Notes: a model not told the origin generated them from the letters alone. Shown: positions 25,747 through 35,747, counted from the first letter of the stretch. The stretch: DNA of 64,000 nt from Dechloromonas sp. H13 (GCF_009469615.1 NZ_SSXX01000001.1:496001-560000); one strand, 5' to 3'. A program made the numbers and translations.

Positions 25747-27152
25747 GCAAAGCGAAAACAATTGGTTTGGTAGTCGGCGGCTTCATCGCCGGCGCACTGA
25801 TCAGCCTGCACGTCCCGGCGCTCGCCGAAAAGGACGCCAAGGCCGGTCTTCCGATCGACGAACTGCGCACCTTCGCCGAGGTTTACAGCGCCATCAAGCA
25901 GGGCTACGTCGAACCGGTCGAAGACAAGACCATGATCAACAATGCCATTTCCGGCATGCTGTCCAACCTCGACCCGCACTCCGCCTATCTCGACGCCGAC
26001 GCCTTCAAGGACCTGCAGGTCGGCACCCAGGGCGAATTCGGCGGCCTCGGCATCGAGGTCGGCATGGAAGACGGGCTGGTCAAGGTCGTTTCGCCGATCG
26101 AGGACACCCCGGCCTACCGCGCCGGCGTCAAGGCCGGCGACCTGATCTTCAAGCTCGACGACACCCCGGTCAAGGGGCTGACGCTCAACGAAGCCGTCAA
26201 GAAGATGCGCGGCAAGCCGAAGACCTCGATCCGCCTGTCGATCATCCGCAAGGGCGAGACCAAGCCGATCGAACTGACGCTGGTGCGCGAGGTCATCAAG
26301 GTCCAGAGTGTCAAGTCCAAGCTGATCGAACCCGGTTACGGCTGGGTGCGCATCACGCAATTCCAGGAAAACACCGTCGCCGACCTGGCCAAGGCGCTGA
26401 CCGCGCTGTACAAGCAGGGGCCACTGCAGGGTCTGGTGCTCGACCTGCGCAACGACCCCGGCGGCCTGCTCAACAGCGCCATCGGCGTTTCGGCGGCCTT
26501 CCTGCCGCCCGACGTCAAGGTCGTGTCGACCGACGGCCGCACCGCCGATGCCAAGCAGGAATTCCTGGCCCGTCCGCAGGACTACCTGCGCGGCACGCGC
26601 GAGGATCCGCTCAAGAGCATGCCGATCGAAGCCAAGAAGGTACCGATGGTGATCCTGATCAACAGCGGTTCGGCCTCGGCCTCCGAGATCGTCGCCGGCG
26701 CCCTGCAGGACTACAAGCGTGCCGTCGTTCTCGGCACCCAGAGCTTCGGCAAGGGCTCGGTCCAGTCGGTCGTGCCCCTGCCCGGCAACTCGGCGATCAA
26801 GCTGACCACCGCCCGCTACTACACCCCCGACGGCCGCTCGATCCAGGCCAAGGGCATCGTGCCGGACATCGTGGTCGAGGAGACGCCGAACGGCAGCGGC
26901 AGCGGTACCCGCGTGCGCGAAGCCGACCTCGATCGCCATCTGGTCAACGACCGCGACAAGGAGGCCGGCAAGGAGGCGCCGAAGCCGCAGGCCGCCAAGC
27001 CCGCCAAACCGGCCAAGGACAAGAACAACAAGGACGAGGCGGAAGACGAACCCCTAGAACGTCTGGAATACGCCAGCAAGAAGGACCACCAGTTCCAGCA
27101 GGCGCTGAACCTTCTCAAGGGTTTGCAGATCATGCAGAATAAGGCGCAGTAG
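25743..27152 (+). CDS. ctpA: Carboxy-terminal processing protease (S41)
   Basis: A 469-residue periplasmic serine protease with an N-terminal signal/anchor (IGLVVGGFIAGALISL). It has a PDZ domain (FGGLGIEVG ... AGVKAGDLIFKLDD) and an S41 catalytic domain with SGSASASEIV (Ser) and GTQSFGKGSVQ (Lys), the Ser-Lys dyad. A Lys/Ala/Glu-rich tail ends in a helical segment. The ATG at 25743 overlaps the envC stop (ATGA); envC-ctpA pairs are frequent in proteobacteria and point to control of cell-wall hydrolysis. Confidence 0.95.
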   Translation: MSKAKTIGLVVGGFIAGALISLHVPALAEKDAKAGLPIDELRTFAEVYSAIKQGYVEPVEDKTMINNAISGMLSNLDPHSAYLDADAFKDLQVGTQGEFGGLGIEVGMEDGLVKVVSPIEDTPAYRAGVKAGDLIFKLDDTPVKGLTLNEAVKKMRGKPKTSIRLSIIRKGETKPIELTLVREVIKVQSVKSKLIEPGYGWVRITQFQENTVADLAKALTALYKQGPLQGLVLDLRNDPGGLLNSAIGVSAAFLPPDVKVVSTDGRTADAKQEFLARPQDYLRGTREDPLKSMPIEAKKVPMVILINSGSASASEIVAGALQDYKRAVVLGTQSFGKGSVQSVVPLPGNSAIKLTTARYYTPDGRSIQAKGIVPDIVVEETPNGSGSGTRVREADLDRHLVNDRDKEAGKEAPKPQAAKPAKPAKDKNNKDEAEDEPLERLEYASKKDHQFQQALNLLKGLQIMQNKAQ

Positions 27153-27172
27153 TCCATTCATCGGGAGGGATG

Positions 27173-27574
27173 ATGACCAGCGGAGACCTCAGGAAAAAAC
27201 GCGAGATCCTGTTTTCCAAGTTTCCGCCCGGCCAGGTGCCGGAGGCGGCGGACGACCTCAAGCATCTCGAGGAAGTTGAGGTGCAGCCGAAATTCGAGAA
27301 ACGCTCGGTCGGCGTCGCCTACGAACTCTCGCAGCACACGCTGCGCGAGCTTGACGAGCACCTGATCGACAAGGGCTACCATCTCGACAACACGCTGCTG
27401 ACCAAGCTGACCCGCGCCCTGATCTACTACGTCGAGGATACCCAGCTGCACAACATGGGTGCTCCCGAGAAGCGCCTCAAGCGCTCGTCGCAGGAAGCCT
27501 ACGTCAAGGCCTGGGAACACCACCCGCACGGCGACCACGACGACACCCCGCCGGAGTGGCGCGAATACAAGTGA
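27173..27574 (+). CDS. Conserved small protein of unknown function
   Basis: A 133-residue soluble, charged protein with no signal peptide or membrane segment. Notable stretches are SVGVAYELSQHTLRELDEHLIDKGYHLDN and LTKLTRALIYYVEDTQLHN, and the tail is rich in His and Asp (HHPHGDHDD), possibly metal-binding. A strong GGGAGG ribosome site precedes two ATG codons (27170 and 27173); the second has the better spacing. It lies between ctpA and moeB and overlaps the moeB start by 4 bases. No function is assigned. Confidence 0.8.
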   Translation: MTSGDLRKKREILFSKFPPGQVPEAADDLKHLEEVEVQPKFEKRSVGVAYELSQHTLRELDEHLIDKGYHLDNTLLTKLTRALIYYVEDTQLHNMGAPEKRLKRSSQEAYVKAWEHHPHGDHDDTPPEWREYK

Positions 27575-28398
27575 CGGACGAGCAGCTTCTCCGCTACAGC
27601 CGCCACATACTGCTGGACGCCCTGGGAATCGAAGGACAGGAACGCATCCTCGCCACCCATGCGCTGATCGTCGGCGCCGGCGGGCTGGGCTCGCCGGCGG
27701 CGCTCTATCTCGCCTCGGCGGGAATCGGCAAAATCACCCTGGTCGACGACGACACGGTCGATTTCACCAATCTGCAACGGCAGATCCTCCATACCCAGGC
27801 CCGCGTCGGGATGGCAAAGGCGGAATCGGGCCGGGAAGCGTTGGCCGCGATCAACCCGGACATCACGATCGTTCCCCTGCAGCAACGCCTGTCCGGTGAA
27901 GCGCTCGACGCCTTGGTCGCCAGCGCCGACATCGTGCTCGACTGCACCGACAATTTCGCCACCCGCCACGCCATCAACCGCGCCTGCGTGCACCACCGCA
28001 AGCCGCTGGTATCGGGCGCTGCCATCCGCTTCGACGGCCAGATCAGCGTCTACGACCTGCGCCGCGACGACGCACCGTGCTACCACTGTCTGTTTCCCGA
28101 AGGCGAGGACGTCGAGGAAGTCCGCTGCGCCGTGATGGGCGTCTTCGCGCCGCTGACCGGCATCATCGGCACCATGCAGGCTGCCGAGGCACTCAAGCTG
28201 GCCGCCGGCATCGGCGAAAGCCTGAGCGGCCGCCTGCTGCTGCTCGATGCGCTGGAAATGGAATGGCGTACCGTGAAGTTCCGCCGGGACGCTGGTTGTA
28301 CGGTGTGCGGGACTAACGGAGACGGGCGATCAGGCGAATATCTTCGCCGATCTGCCGCAGATCGCGAATCGCCAGCAGGCGCTTGCCGTCCAGGCTAG
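27571..28398 (+). CDS. moeB: ThiF/MoeB-type sulfur-carrier adenylyltransferase
   Basis: A 275-residue E1-like enzyme that adenylates the C-terminus of a ThiS/MoaD sulfur carrier for thiamine or molybdopterin synthesis. It has the ATP site GAGGLGSPAA, the Asp-containing DDDTVDFTNLQRQ and zinc ligands CYHC and CTVC near the two ends of the C-terminal half. A conserved Cys lies in VRCAVMGVFAP. GTG 27571 overlaps the preceding stop. About 25 residues extend past the zinc site, and the last 86 bases overlap ribD on the other strand. Confidence 0.92.
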   Translation: MTDEQLLRYSRHILLDALGIEGQERILATHALIVGAGGLGSPAALYLASAGIGKITLVDDDTVDFTNLQRQILHTQARVGMAKAESGREALAAINPDITIVPLQQRLSGEALDALVASADIVLDCTDNFATRHAINRACVHHRKPLVSGAAIRFDGQISVYDLRRDDAPCYHCLFPEGEDVEEVRCAVMGVFAPLTGIIGTMQAAEALKLAAGIGESLSGRLLLLDALEMEWRTVKFRRDAGCTVCGTNGDGRSGEYLRRSAADRESPAGACRPG

Positions 28399-29401
28399 TC
28401 AGTTCCGGCAGGTTGAATAGGCCGCTCGCCGCGTGGCCGATCAGGCAGGGCGCCAGGTAGAGCAGCAACTCGTCGACCAGCCCCTCGCGCAGCAGCGAGC
28501 CGTTCAGCTTGAAGCCGGCCTCGGCATGCACCTCGTTGATGCCGCGGCGACCCAGTTCTTCCAGCAGATCCTTAAGCTCGACCTTGCCGTGCGGATTGGG
28601 CAGCACGACCACCTCGGCACCGGCCGCGCGCAGCGAATCTGCCCTTTTTTCGTCGTCGACCGCAGCCGCCACCAGAACCGGCCCGCCGCGCAGAATCTTC
28701 GCGGTAGGCGGGGTTTCCAGCTTGCTATCCACCACCACCCGCAGCGGCTGGCGCGGCGTGTCGACCTCGCGCACCGAGAGTTGTGGGTCGTCGTCGCGCA
28801 CGGTGCCGATGCCGGTCACGATGGCGCACGCCCGCGCCCGCCAGCGATGGCCGTCGCGTCGCGCCGCCGGCCCGGTGATCCACTGGCTGATGCCGTTATT
28901 CAACGCCGTCTTGCCATCCAGGCTGGCCGCCACCTTCAGGCGTAGCCAAGGACGGCCGCGGGTCATGCGCGAAACGAACCCGATGTTGAGTTCGCGCGCT
29001 TCGTTCTCCAGCAGGCCACTGGCCGTTGCGATGCCGGCCGCCTTCAGCATGGCCAACCCCTGACCGGCGACCAGCGGATTGGGATCGCCCATCGCCGCCA
29101 CCACGCGGGCGACGCCGGCAGCAATCAGTGCCTCCGCGCACGGCGGCGTACGGCCATGGTGACTGCATGGTTCCAGGGTAACGTAGGCGGTGGCGCCGCG
29201 CGCCAGTTCGCCGGCGGCGCGCAAGGCATGCACTTCGGCATGCGGCTCACCAGCTCGCTCGTGCCAGCCCTCGCCGACGACTTCGCCGTCGCGCACCAGC
29301 ACGCAGCCGACGCGCGGATTGGGCGACGTCGTCCACAGCCCGCGCTCGGCCAATTGCAAGGCGCGCGCCATCATGCCGTGGTCGACGGCGGAAAAGCTCA
29401 T
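28313..29401 (-). CDS. ribD: Bifunctional riboflavin deaminase/reductase
   Basis: A 362-residue enzyme for two steps of riboflavin synthesis. The N-terminal deaminase has zinc ligands in PHAEVHAL and [15 protein letters not shown]. The C-terminal reductase has [29 protein letters not shown] and [20 protein letters not shown] 29401 overlaps the nrdR stop (ATGA). It converges on moeB, sharing 86 bases. Confidence 0.96.
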   Translation of the reverse strand: MSFSAVDHGMMARALQLAERGLWTTSPNPRVGCVLVRDGEVVGEGWHERAGEPHAEVHALRAAGELARGATAYVTLEPCSHHGRTPPCAEALIAAGVARVVAAMGDPNPLVAGQGLAMLKAAGIATASGLLENEARELNIGFVSRMTRGRPWLRLKVAASLDGKTALNNGISQWITGPAARRDGHRWRARACAIVTGIGTVRDDDPQLSVREVDTPRQPLRVVVDSKLETPPTAKILRGGPVLVAAAVDDEKRADSLRAAGAEVVVLPNPHGKVELKDLLEELGRRGINEVHAEAGFKLNGSLLREGLVDELLLYLAPCLIGHAASGLFNLPELTSLDGKRLLAIRDLRQIGEDIRLIARLR

Positions 29402-29862
29402 TTTTTGCGGGGAGTCGGCGAGACTTCGCGGATCGCCTTCGAGAACGCATCCACGTCCTCGAAATTGCGATAGACCGAAGCGAAGCGGATGTAGGCCACC
29501 TTGTCGAGCTTCTTCAACTCGCGCATGACCAGTTCGCCGAGTTGCTGCGTGCTCACTTCGCGCTCGCCGGCGGTGAGCAGGCGTTCCTCGATGTCGGCCA
29601 CGGCGGCGTCGACCGACTCCATCGACACCGGCCGCTTGCGCAAGGCCAATTCGAGGCTGGCGCGCAGCTTGTCGCGACTGTATTCGGTGCGCAGGCCGTT
29701 CTTCTTGACCACCTGCGGCAACTGGATTTCCGCCCGCTCGTAGGTCGTGAACCGCTTGTCGCAGGCATTGCACTTCCGGCGGCGGCGGACGACGTCGCCC
29801 TCGTCGTTCAGACGGGTATCGGCGACCGCCGTTTCATCCGCGCCGCAGAAAGGGCATTTCAC
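29398..29862 (-). CDS. nrdR: Transcriptional repressor NrdR
   Basis: A 154-residue repressor of ribonucleotide reductase genes. The N-terminal zinc ribbon has CPFC (3-6) and CNAC (31-34). The ATP-cone domain follows with [20 protein letters not shown] and ends [17 protein letters not shown]. It lies 6 bases after glyA and is coupled to ribD, a common betaproteobacterial order. Confidence 0.97.
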   Translation of the reverse strand: MKCPFCGADETAVADTRLNDEGDVVRRRRKCNACDKRFTTYERAEIQLPQVVKKNGLRTEYSRDKLRASLELALRKRPVSMESVDAAVADIEERLLTAGEREVSTQQLGELVMRELKKLDKVAYIRFASVYRNFEDVDAFSKAIREVSPTPRKK

Positions 29863-29868
29863 GGGCGA

Positions 29869-31119
29869 TCAGGCACCGTAGACCGGGAACTTCTTGCACA
29901 GCTCGGCGACCTTGGCGCGCACGGTGGCGGCCACGGCCTCGTCGTGCGGCGCATCGAGCACGTCGGCGACAAGGTGGGCGACCGTCTCGGCCTCGATCTC
30001 GGTGAAGCCGCGCGTCGTCATCGCCGGCGAGCCGATGCGGATGCCGGAGGTGACGAAGGGCTTCTGCGGGTCGTTCGGGATGCCGTTCTTGTTGACCGTG
30101 ATGTGGGCGCGGCCCAGCGCGGCCTCGGCATCCTTGCCGGTGATGTTCTTGGCGCGCAGGTCGAGCAGGAAGACGTGGCTCTCGGTGCGCCCGGAAACGA
30201 CGCGCAGGCCACGCTCCTCGGCCAGCACGCGGGCCATGACACGGGCGTTGGCGATGACCTGTTCCTGGTAGTTGCGGAACTCGGGCTTCGCCGCCTCCTT
30301 GAAGGCGACGGCCTTGGCGGCGATGACGTGCATCAGCGGACCGCCCTGCAGGCCGGGGAAGATGGCGGAGTTGATCGCCTTCTCGTGCTCGGCCTTCATC
30401 AGCACGATGCCGCCGCGCGGGCCGCGCAGGGTCTTGTGCGTGGTCGAGGTGACGACGTCGGCATGCGGCACCGGGTTCGGGTAGAAGCCGGCGGCGATCA
30501 GGCCGGCGTAGTGAGCCATGTCGACCATGAAGATGGCGCCGACTTCCTTGGCGATCTTGGCGAAGCGCTCGAAGTCGATGCGCAGGGCGTAGGCCGAGGC
30601 GCCGGCGATGATCAGGCGCGGCTTGTGCTCGCGGGCCAGCGCTTCCATGCGCGGGTAGTCGATCTCTTCCTTGTCGTTGAGGCCGTAGGAGACGACGTTG
30701 AACCACTTGCCGGACATGTTGAGCGCCATGCCGTGCGTCAGGTGGCCGCCTTCGGCGAGGCTCATGCCCATGATGGTATCGCCCGGCTTGCAGAAGGCCA
30801 TCAGCACCGCCTGGTTGGCCTGCGAGCCCGAGTTCGGCTGGACGTTGGCGGCTTCGGCGCCGAACAGCTTCTTGAGGCGGTCGATGGCCAGCTGCTCGGC
30901 GACGTCGACATGCTCGCAGCCGCCGTAATAGCGCTTGCCGGGATAGCCTTCGGCGTACTTGTTGGTCAGCTGCGAGCCCTGGGCTTCCATGACGGCCTTG
31001 CTGACGTAGTTTTCGGACGCGATCAGTTCGATGTGGTCTTCCTGACGCTGGTTTTCGGCCGTAACGGCCTGCCAGAGTTCGGGGTCAACTTTTGCCAGGG
31101 TGTCTTTCGCGGAAAACAT
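29869..31119 (-). CDS. glyA: Serine hydroxymethyltransferase
   Basis: A 416-residue PLP enzyme that interconverts serine and glycine with tetrahydrofolate, feeding one-carbon metabolism (thyA lies further along). The PLP lysine is in [14 protein letters not shown]. Other landmarks are [24 protein letters not shown]-type cofactor segments and [17 protein letters not shown]. It is full length and starts at ATG 31119. A minus-strand GATAAAAT near 31153-31160 could be a -10 box. Confidence 0.97.
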   Translation of the reverse strand: MFSAKDTLAKVDPELWQAVTAENQRQEDHIELIASENYVSKAVMEAQGSQLTNKYAEGYPGKRYYGGCEHVDVAEQLAIDRLKKLFGAEAANVQPNSGSQANQAVLMAFCKPGDTIMGMSLAEGGHLTHGMALNMSGKWFNVVSYGLNDKEEIDYPRMEALAREHKPRLIIAGASAYALRIDFERFAKIAKEVGAIFMVDMAHYAGLIAAGFYPNPVPHADVVTSTTHKTLRGPRGGIVLMKAEHEKAINSAIFPGLQGGPLMHVIAAKAVAFKEAAKPEFRNYQEQVIANARVMARVLAEERGLRVVSGRTESHVFLLDLRAKNITGKDAEAALGRAHITVNKNGIPNDPQKPFVTSGIRIGSPAMTTRGFTEIEAETVAHLVADVLDAPHDEAVAATVRAKVAELCKKFPVYGA

Positions 31120-31158
31120 GGGGAGAGCCTCAAGCCATTGAAAAGGGCGCGAATTTTA

Positions 31159-31806
31159 TCACGAAGGCAACTCGTCGAGGGCGCCCGCCTCGAGGTGCGC
31201 GGTTTCGCCCCAGGTTTCGATGCGCCAGGCGCCGTCGACCGCAACGATCCAGTTGAGGCCGGCGTTCGGGATCAGGAAGTCGCGCGGCGTTTCCAGGCTG
31301 TTGCCGCGGACGAAGCGGTTGACGATGTCGAGGACGCCGCCATGGACGACGATGGCGACGTTCCGGCCGCAATGTGCGGCAGCGATTTCCCGGATCTTCC
31401 CGGTGACGCGGGCGTACATCGCCGTCAGGCTTTCGCCGTTCTCGAAATCGTAATCGGCGTTGCGCCCCTCGAAGGCGGCATAGCCGTCCGGATGGCGCGC
31501 CCGCGCCTCGTCGTAGGTCAGTCCCTCGAACACCCCGTAGCGGCGCTCGCGCAGTTCCGGCACCGGCTGCGGCGCCAGCCCGAGGGCCCGGCCGATGGCC
31601 TCGGCGGTGTGCCACGCCCGCTTGAGGTCGCTGCCGTAGAGCGCCGCGATGCCGGCCGTCTGCAACCAGCGACCGGCAGCGGCCGCCTGGCGCCGGCCGG
31701 TATCGTTGAGCCCGATGTCGATCTGGCCCTGGATGCGGCGCTCGGCATTCCATTCCGTTTCGCCGTGGCGCACCAGGCAGATGCGGGTTGTAGGGATTTC
31801 CACCAT
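31159..31806 (-). CDS. Histidine phosphatase family protein
   Basis: A 215-residue phosphoglycerate-mutase-like phosphatase with the RHGETEWN catalytic motif (His near residue 14), RRYGVFEGLTYDE and the second His in VVHGGVLDIV. The family includes broad phosphatases (GpmB) and alpha-ribazole phosphatase (CobC); the substrate here cannot be told from sequence. It starts at ATG 31806 and precedes glyA by 39 bases, so it may be co-transcribed with glyA. Confidence 0.88.
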   Translation of the reverse strand: MVEIPTTRICLVRHGETEWNAERRIQGQIDIGLNDTGRRQAAAAGRWLQTAGIAALYGSDLKRAWHTAEAIGRALGLAPQPVPELRERRYGVFEGLTYDEARARHPDGYAAFEGRNADYDFENGESLTAMYARVTGKIREIAAAHCGRNVAIVVHGGVLDIVNRFVRGNSLETPRDFLIPNAGLNWIVAVDGAWRIETWGETAHLEAGALDELPS

Positions 31807-31909
31807 GTTCGACCTATGACCTTCGCTGTAAATTCTGCCCGGTGGGATTTTCCATTTACCCCGGACGCATCTAGAAGCCGGGCATTTTATCAACCGAGGA
31901 GGACTTTTC

Positions 31910-32503
31910 GTGACCCTTCTGCTCAAGCTCTCGCAGCTGATCGACTGGCTCATCGAGCGGGTCGGCAAAGGCGCGTTCTGGCTGGTGCTGGTGATGACCG
32001 TCATCAGCGCCGGCAACGCCGTCGTTCGCTTCACCTTCAACTACAGTTCGAACGGCCTGCTGGAAATCCAGTGGTACCTGTTCGCCGCCGTCTTCCTGCT
32101 GTGCTCCCCGTACACGCTGCAGAAGAACGAGCACGTGCGCATCGACGTGCTCTCCGGCAAACTCTCGCCACGCGGTCTGGCGGTGATCGACATCATCGGC
32201 ACCCTGTTCTTCCTGCTGCCGATGGTCGTCCTCGTCCTCTGGCTGTCGATTCCGCTGGTCGCCGAGTCGTACAAGATCAGCGAGATGTCGGCCAACGCCG
32301 GCGGCCTGATCCGCTGGCCGGTGAAGATCCTGCTGCCGATCGGCTTTACGCTGCTCGCCATCCAGGGTATTTCCGAGCTGATCAAGCGCATCGCCTTCCT
32401 GGCCGGCATGATCGACGACCCGAACGCCAAGGAGAAAGCGCCGAGCGCCGAAGAAGAACTGGCCGCCGCCATTGCCGCCGCCAAAGCCAAGGAGGCCAAA
32501 TAA
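31910..32503 (+). CDS. dctQ: TRAP transporter small permease
   Basis: A 197-residue DctQ-type protein with four transmembrane helices, the SSNGLLEIQWYLFAAVFLL motif and a C-terminal Ala/Lys/Glu-rich tail. It stabilises the large permease in Na+-driven uptake of organic acids. The start is GTG 31910 with a strong GAGGAGG site upstream. It overlaps dctM by one base (TAATG). Confidence 0.93.
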   Translation: MTLLLKLSQLIDWLIERVGKGAFWLVLVMTVISAGNAVVRFTFNYSSNGLLEIQWYLFAAVFLLCSPYTLQKNEHVRIDVLSGKLSPRGLAVIDIIGTLFFLLPMVVLVLWLSIPLVAESYKISEMSANAGGLIRWPVKILLPIGFTLLAIQGISELIKRIAFLAGMIDDPNAKEKAPSAEEELAAAIAAAKAKEAK

Positions 32504-33972
32504 TGGCTGAGTTCATCATCGCCAACATGGCGCCGCTGATGTTCGGCGCCCTCGTGCTGTTCCTGCTGTTCGGCTACCCGGTCGCTTTCGCCCTGGCCGC
32601 CAACGGCATCGTCTTCGGCCTCATCGGCATCGAACTCGGGCTGCTCCAGCCAGCACTTTTCCAGGCGCTGCCGGAACGCATCTTCGGCATCATGGCCAAC
32701 GACACGCTGCTGGCCATTCCCTTCTTCACCTTCATGGGCCTGATCCTCGAACGATCCGGCATGGCCGAGGACCTCCTGGACACCATCGGCCAGTTGTTCG
32801 GTCCGCTGCGCGGCGGCCTGGCCTTCGCAGTGATCTTCGTCGGCGCCCTGCTCGCCGCGACGACCGGCGTGGTGGCCGCCTCGGTGATTTCGATGGGCCT
32901 CATCTCGCTGCCGATCATGCTGCGCTACGGCTACGACAAGCGGCTGGCTTCCGGCGTCATCGCCGCTTCCGGCACGCTGGCGCAGATCATTCCGCCCTCG
33001 CTGGTACTGATCATCATGGCCGACCAGCTCGGCAAGTCGGTCGGCGACATGTACGAAGGCGCGATGATTCCCGGCCTGGTGCTGACTGGCCTCTACGTCG
33101 GTTACGTCGTCCTGCTGACGCTGATCAAACCCAACGCCGCCCCGGCCCTGCCACCGGAAGCGCGCACCCTGCGCGGCATCAAGCTTTTCGTCCGCGTCAT
33201 CACGACGATGGTGCCGCCGCTGCTGCTGATCTTCCTCGTTCTCGGCACCATCTTCCTCGGCATCGCGACGCCGACCGAAGGTGGCGCCATGGGCGCGGCC
33301 GGCGCGCTGATCCTCGCCATCGGCCGCAAGCGACTGTCCTGGAAGCTGCTCAAGCAGGCGATGGCAACCACCGGCAAGCTGTCGTCCTTCGTCGTCTTCA
33401 TCCTCGTCGGCTCGACCGTGTTCGGCCTCGTCTTCCGCGCGGTCAACGGCGACCTCTGGGTCGAGCATCTGCTGCTCTCGCTGCCGGGCGGCCAGATGGG
33501 CTTCCTGATCGTGGTCAACATCCTGGTTTTCCTGCTCGCCTTCTTCCTCGACTTCTTCGAGCTGTCCTTCATCATCGTGCCGCTGCTGGCGCCGGTGGCG
33601 GACAAGCTGGGCATCGACCTGATCTGGTTCGGCGTGCTGCTCGCGGTCAACATGCAAACCTCATTCATGCACCCGCCTTTCGGCTTCGCGCTGTTCTACC
33701 TGCGCTCGGTGGCCCCGGCCTCGATCAAGACGACGGACATCTACTGGGGCGCCATCCCCTTCGTCTGCATCCAGATCATCATGGTCGCGCTGATCATCAT
33801 CTTCCCCAACATCGTCAGCTACGGCGACCCGGAAGCCAAGGCGCGGATGGAGCAGAGCGAGTCGGTCGACCTCGACACCCTGATGCAGCAGTCGGGGGGC
33901 GAAGCTGCCGGCGGCGAGCAGAAGGATACCGGCGCCGACTTCCTGAAGCAGTTGCAGCAGAACGAAAAATAG
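32503..33972 (+). CDS. dctM: TRAP transporter large permease
   Basis: A 489-residue DctM with about 12 hydrophobic segments. Family blocks include [48 protein letters not shown] and [21 protein letters not shown] hydrophilic C-terminal tail of about 50 residues (Glu/Gln rich) follows the last helix. The matching binding protein is encoded at 34659-35747 on the opposite strand, beyond dps. Confidence 0.95.
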   Translation: MAEFIIANMAPLMFGALVLFLLFGYPVAFALAANGIVFGLIGIELGLLQPALFQALPERIFGIMANDTLLAIPFFTFMGLILERSGMAEDLLDTIGQLFGPLRGGLAFAVIFVGALLAATTGVVAASVISMGLISLPIMLRYGYDKRLASGVIAASGTLAQIIPPSLVLIIMADQLGKSVGDMYEGAMIPGLVLTGLYVGYVVLLTLIKPNAAPALPPEARTLRGIKLFVRVITTMVPPLLLIFLVLGTIFLGIATPTEGGAMGAAGALILAIGRKRLSWKLLKQAMATTGKLSSFVVFILVGSTVFGLVFRAVNGDLWVEHLLLSLPGGQMGFLIVVNILVFLLAFFLDFFELSFIIVPLLAPVADKLGIDLIWFGVLLAVNMQTSFMHPPFGFALFYLRSVAPASIKTTDIYWGAIPFVCIQIIMVALIIIFPNIVSYGDPEAKARMEQSESVDLDTLMQQSGGEAAGGEQKDTGADFLKQLQQNEK

Positions 33973-33994
33973 AATCTACCGGCAAGACGGATCA

Positions 33995-34018
33995 AACGGG
34001 GCTGCGGCCCCGTTTTTC
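33995..34018 (+). terminator. Rho-independent terminator after dctM
   Basis: AACGGGGC (33995-34002) pairs with GCCCCGTT (34007-34014) around a 4-base loop and is followed by TTTTCTT. It lies 23 bases after the dctM stop and separates dctQM from dps. Confidence 0.88.
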
Positions 34019-34059
34019 TTTTCGGGCATAGGCGCAGCCAATCGCCCCCATATGCCATC

Positions 34060-34093
34060 CCAATTTGAAAATTGGCGGTCGGGCTGTCAGAAT
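34060..34093 (+). promoter_or_regulatory. dps promoter with a palindrome across the -35 box
   Basis: The -35 TTGAAA (34065-34070), a 17-base spacer and an extended -10 (TG at 34085-34086, CAGAAT 34088-34093) form a good sigma-70-type promoter 33 bases before dps. CCAATTT-GA-AAATTGG (34060-34075) is a perfect inverted repeat that covers the -35, suggesting a repressor or activator site. Confidence 0.6.
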
Positions 34094-34126
34094 GAAGTCA
34101 CCCAAATAACCGCAAGGGAGACTGTC

Positions 34127-34591
34127 ATGGATATCGGCATTTCCAAGAAGGATCGCGAAAAGATCGCCGACGGCCTGTCGCACCTGCTCGCCGATTCGTT
34201 CACCCTCTACCTGAAGACGCACAACTACCACTGGAACGTGACCGGGCCGATGTTCAACACCCTGCACGTGATGTTCATGGAGCAATACACCGAGTTGTGG
34301 AACGCGCTCGACATGATCGCCGAGCGCATCCGTGCCCTTGGCGTCGCCGCGCCCGGCTCCTTCAGCGAGTTCGCCAAGCTGACGGTCATCAAGGAAAGCG
34401 AAGGCACGCCCAACGCCACCGAGATGATCAAGCAACTGGTCGCCGGCCAGGAAGCCGTGACCAAGACGGCGCGCAGCATCTTCCCGATCGTCGACAAGGC
34501 CGGCGACGAGCCGACCGCCGACCTGCTGACGCAGCGCATGCAGATCCACGAAAAGAACGCCTGGATGCTGCGCAGCCTGCTCGAAAGCTGA
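34127..34591 (+). CDS. dps: Dps family ferritin-like DNA-protection protein
   Basis: A 154-residue Dps. It stores iron oxidised with hydrogen peroxide and protects DNA during stress. The ferroxidase signature is complete: [11 protein letters not shown] (31-41), LHVMFMEQY (His47) and [11 protein letters not shown] (62-72). ATG 34127 follows AAGGGAG. It stands alone between two terminators. Confidence 0.96.
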   Translation: MDIGISKKDREKIADGLSHLLADSFTLYLKTHNYHWNVTGPMFNTLHVMFMEQYTELWNALDMIAERIRALGVAAPGSFSEFAKLTVIKESEGTPNATEMIKQLVAGQEAVTKTARSIFPIVDKAGDEPTADLLTQRMQIHEKNAWMLRSLLES

Positions 34592-34611
34592 GCGCCGCGC
34601 CGGCCTGAAAT

Positions 34612-34640
34612 AAAAAACCCGCGAAATTCGCGGGTTTTTT
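34612..34640. terminator. Bidirectional terminator between dps and dctP
   Basis: A 14-bp perfect stem, AAAAAACCCGCGAA (34612-34625) against TTCGCGGGTTTTTT (34627-34640) with a 1-base centre, has A and T runs at its ends. It can terminate dps on the plus strand and dctP on the minus strand. Confidence 0.92.
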
Positions 34641-34658
34641 GTGGTCGACCGCAGCGGT

Positions 34659-35747
34659 CTATTTGTGCGTCTGGTTGAAGCTGTCCATCCGCATTTCGGC
34701 GACACTGAACCAGGCATTCTGCGTTTTCCGGTACTTGTCGAACTCGGTGTAGATCTTCTTGAACGCCGGGTTCTTCGCCGATTCGTCGGCGTACAGCTGC
34801 TGTGCCGCCTTGTAGGCGCCTTCCATGATGTCGTTCGGATAGGCCTGCAGCTTGACGCCGTTCTGCAGCAGACGCGACAGGGCACCCGGGTTCTTGTGGT
34901 CGTATTCGGCCATCATCGTCACGTTGGCCTCGTAGGCGGCCGCCTGGAAGGCTTCCTGGTATTCCTTGGGCAGCTTGTCCCATTCCTTCTTGTTCACGAA
35001 GAAGTGGATGACCGGGCCCGGTTCCCACCAGCCCGGGTAGTAGTAGTTCTTGGCGACCTTGAAGAAGCCGAGCTTTTCGTCGTCGTAGGGGCCGACCCAC
35101 TCGGCGGCGTCGATGGTGCCCTTTTCCAGCGCCGGGTAGATGTCGCCGCCGGCGATCTGCTGCGGCACGGCGCCCAGCGCCGCGAAAACGTTGCCGCCGA
35201 GACCGGCGATGCGGATCTTCAGGCCCTCGACGTCCTTCAGCGACTTGACTTCCTTGCGGAACCAGCCGCCCATCTGGACGCCGGTGTTGCCGCCGGCGAA
35301 GGAGAGGACGTTGTAGTTGCTGTAGAACTCGTCGAGCAGCTTCTGACCGCCGCCGTAGTAGATCCAGGCGTTCATCTGACGGGCGTTCATGCCGAACGGC
35401 ACGGCGGTGCCGAAGCCGAAGGTCTTGTCCTTGCCGACGTAGTAGTACGAGCAGGTGTGGCAGCACTCGACGGTGCCCTGCTGCACAGCATCCAGCGCCT
35501 GCAGGCCGGGAACGATCTCGCCGCCCGGGAAGACGCGAATGTCGAACTTGCCGCCGGTCATCGCGCGCAGGCGGTTGGCGAGCACGTCGGCGCCGCCGTA
35601 GATGGTGTCAAGGCTCTTCGGGAAGCTCGAGGTCAGGCGCCACTTGACGGTGGGCTGGGACTGGGCGATCGCCGGCGCGGCCAGCGTGGTGGCGGCGCCG
35701 GCAGCGGCGCCTACGGATGCTTTCTTCAGAAAATCACGACGTTGCAT
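34659..35747 (-). CDS. dctP: TRAP transporter substrate-binding protein with Tat signal
   Basis: A 362-residue periplasmic binding protein. The leader MQRRDFLKKASVGAAAG carries the twin-arginine motif RRDFLK, so export is probably folded via Tat. The mature part has the DctP blocks KSLDTIYGGADVLANRL, RIAGLGGNVFAALGAVPQQ and ALEKGTIDAAEWVGPYDD, close to the TakP group that binds alpha-keto acids; the ligand is inferred. Adjacent Cys-Cys occurs in VECCHTCSYYY. It is separated from dctQM by dps and runs the opposite way. Confidence 0.93.
   Translation of the reverse strand: MQRRDFLKKASVGAAAGAATTLAAPAIAQSQPTVKWRLTSSFPKSLDTIYGGADVLANRLRAMTGGKFDIRVFPGGEIVPGLQALDAVQQGTVECCHTCSYYYVGKDKTFGFGTAVPFGMNARQMNAWIYYGGGQKLLDEFYSNYNVLSFAGGNTGVQMGGWFRKEVKSLKDVEGLKIRIAGLGGNVFAALGAVPQQIAGGDIYPALEKGTIDAAEWVGPYDDEKLGFFKVAKNYYYPGWWEPGPVIHFFVNKKEWDKLPKEYQEAFQAAAYEANVTMMAEYDHKNPGALSRLLQNGVKLQAYPNDIMEGAYKAAQQLYADESAKNPAFKKIYTEFDKYRKTQNAWFSVAEMRMDSFNQTHK

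Noticed and set aside
29542..32500. A 1476-codon plus-strand open frame starting far upstream of dctM
   Set aside because: Only the part from 32503 encodes DctM. The upstream part is antisense to nrdR, glyA and the phosphatase, with a His/Arg/Gly-rich translation typical of shadow frames in GC-rich DNA.
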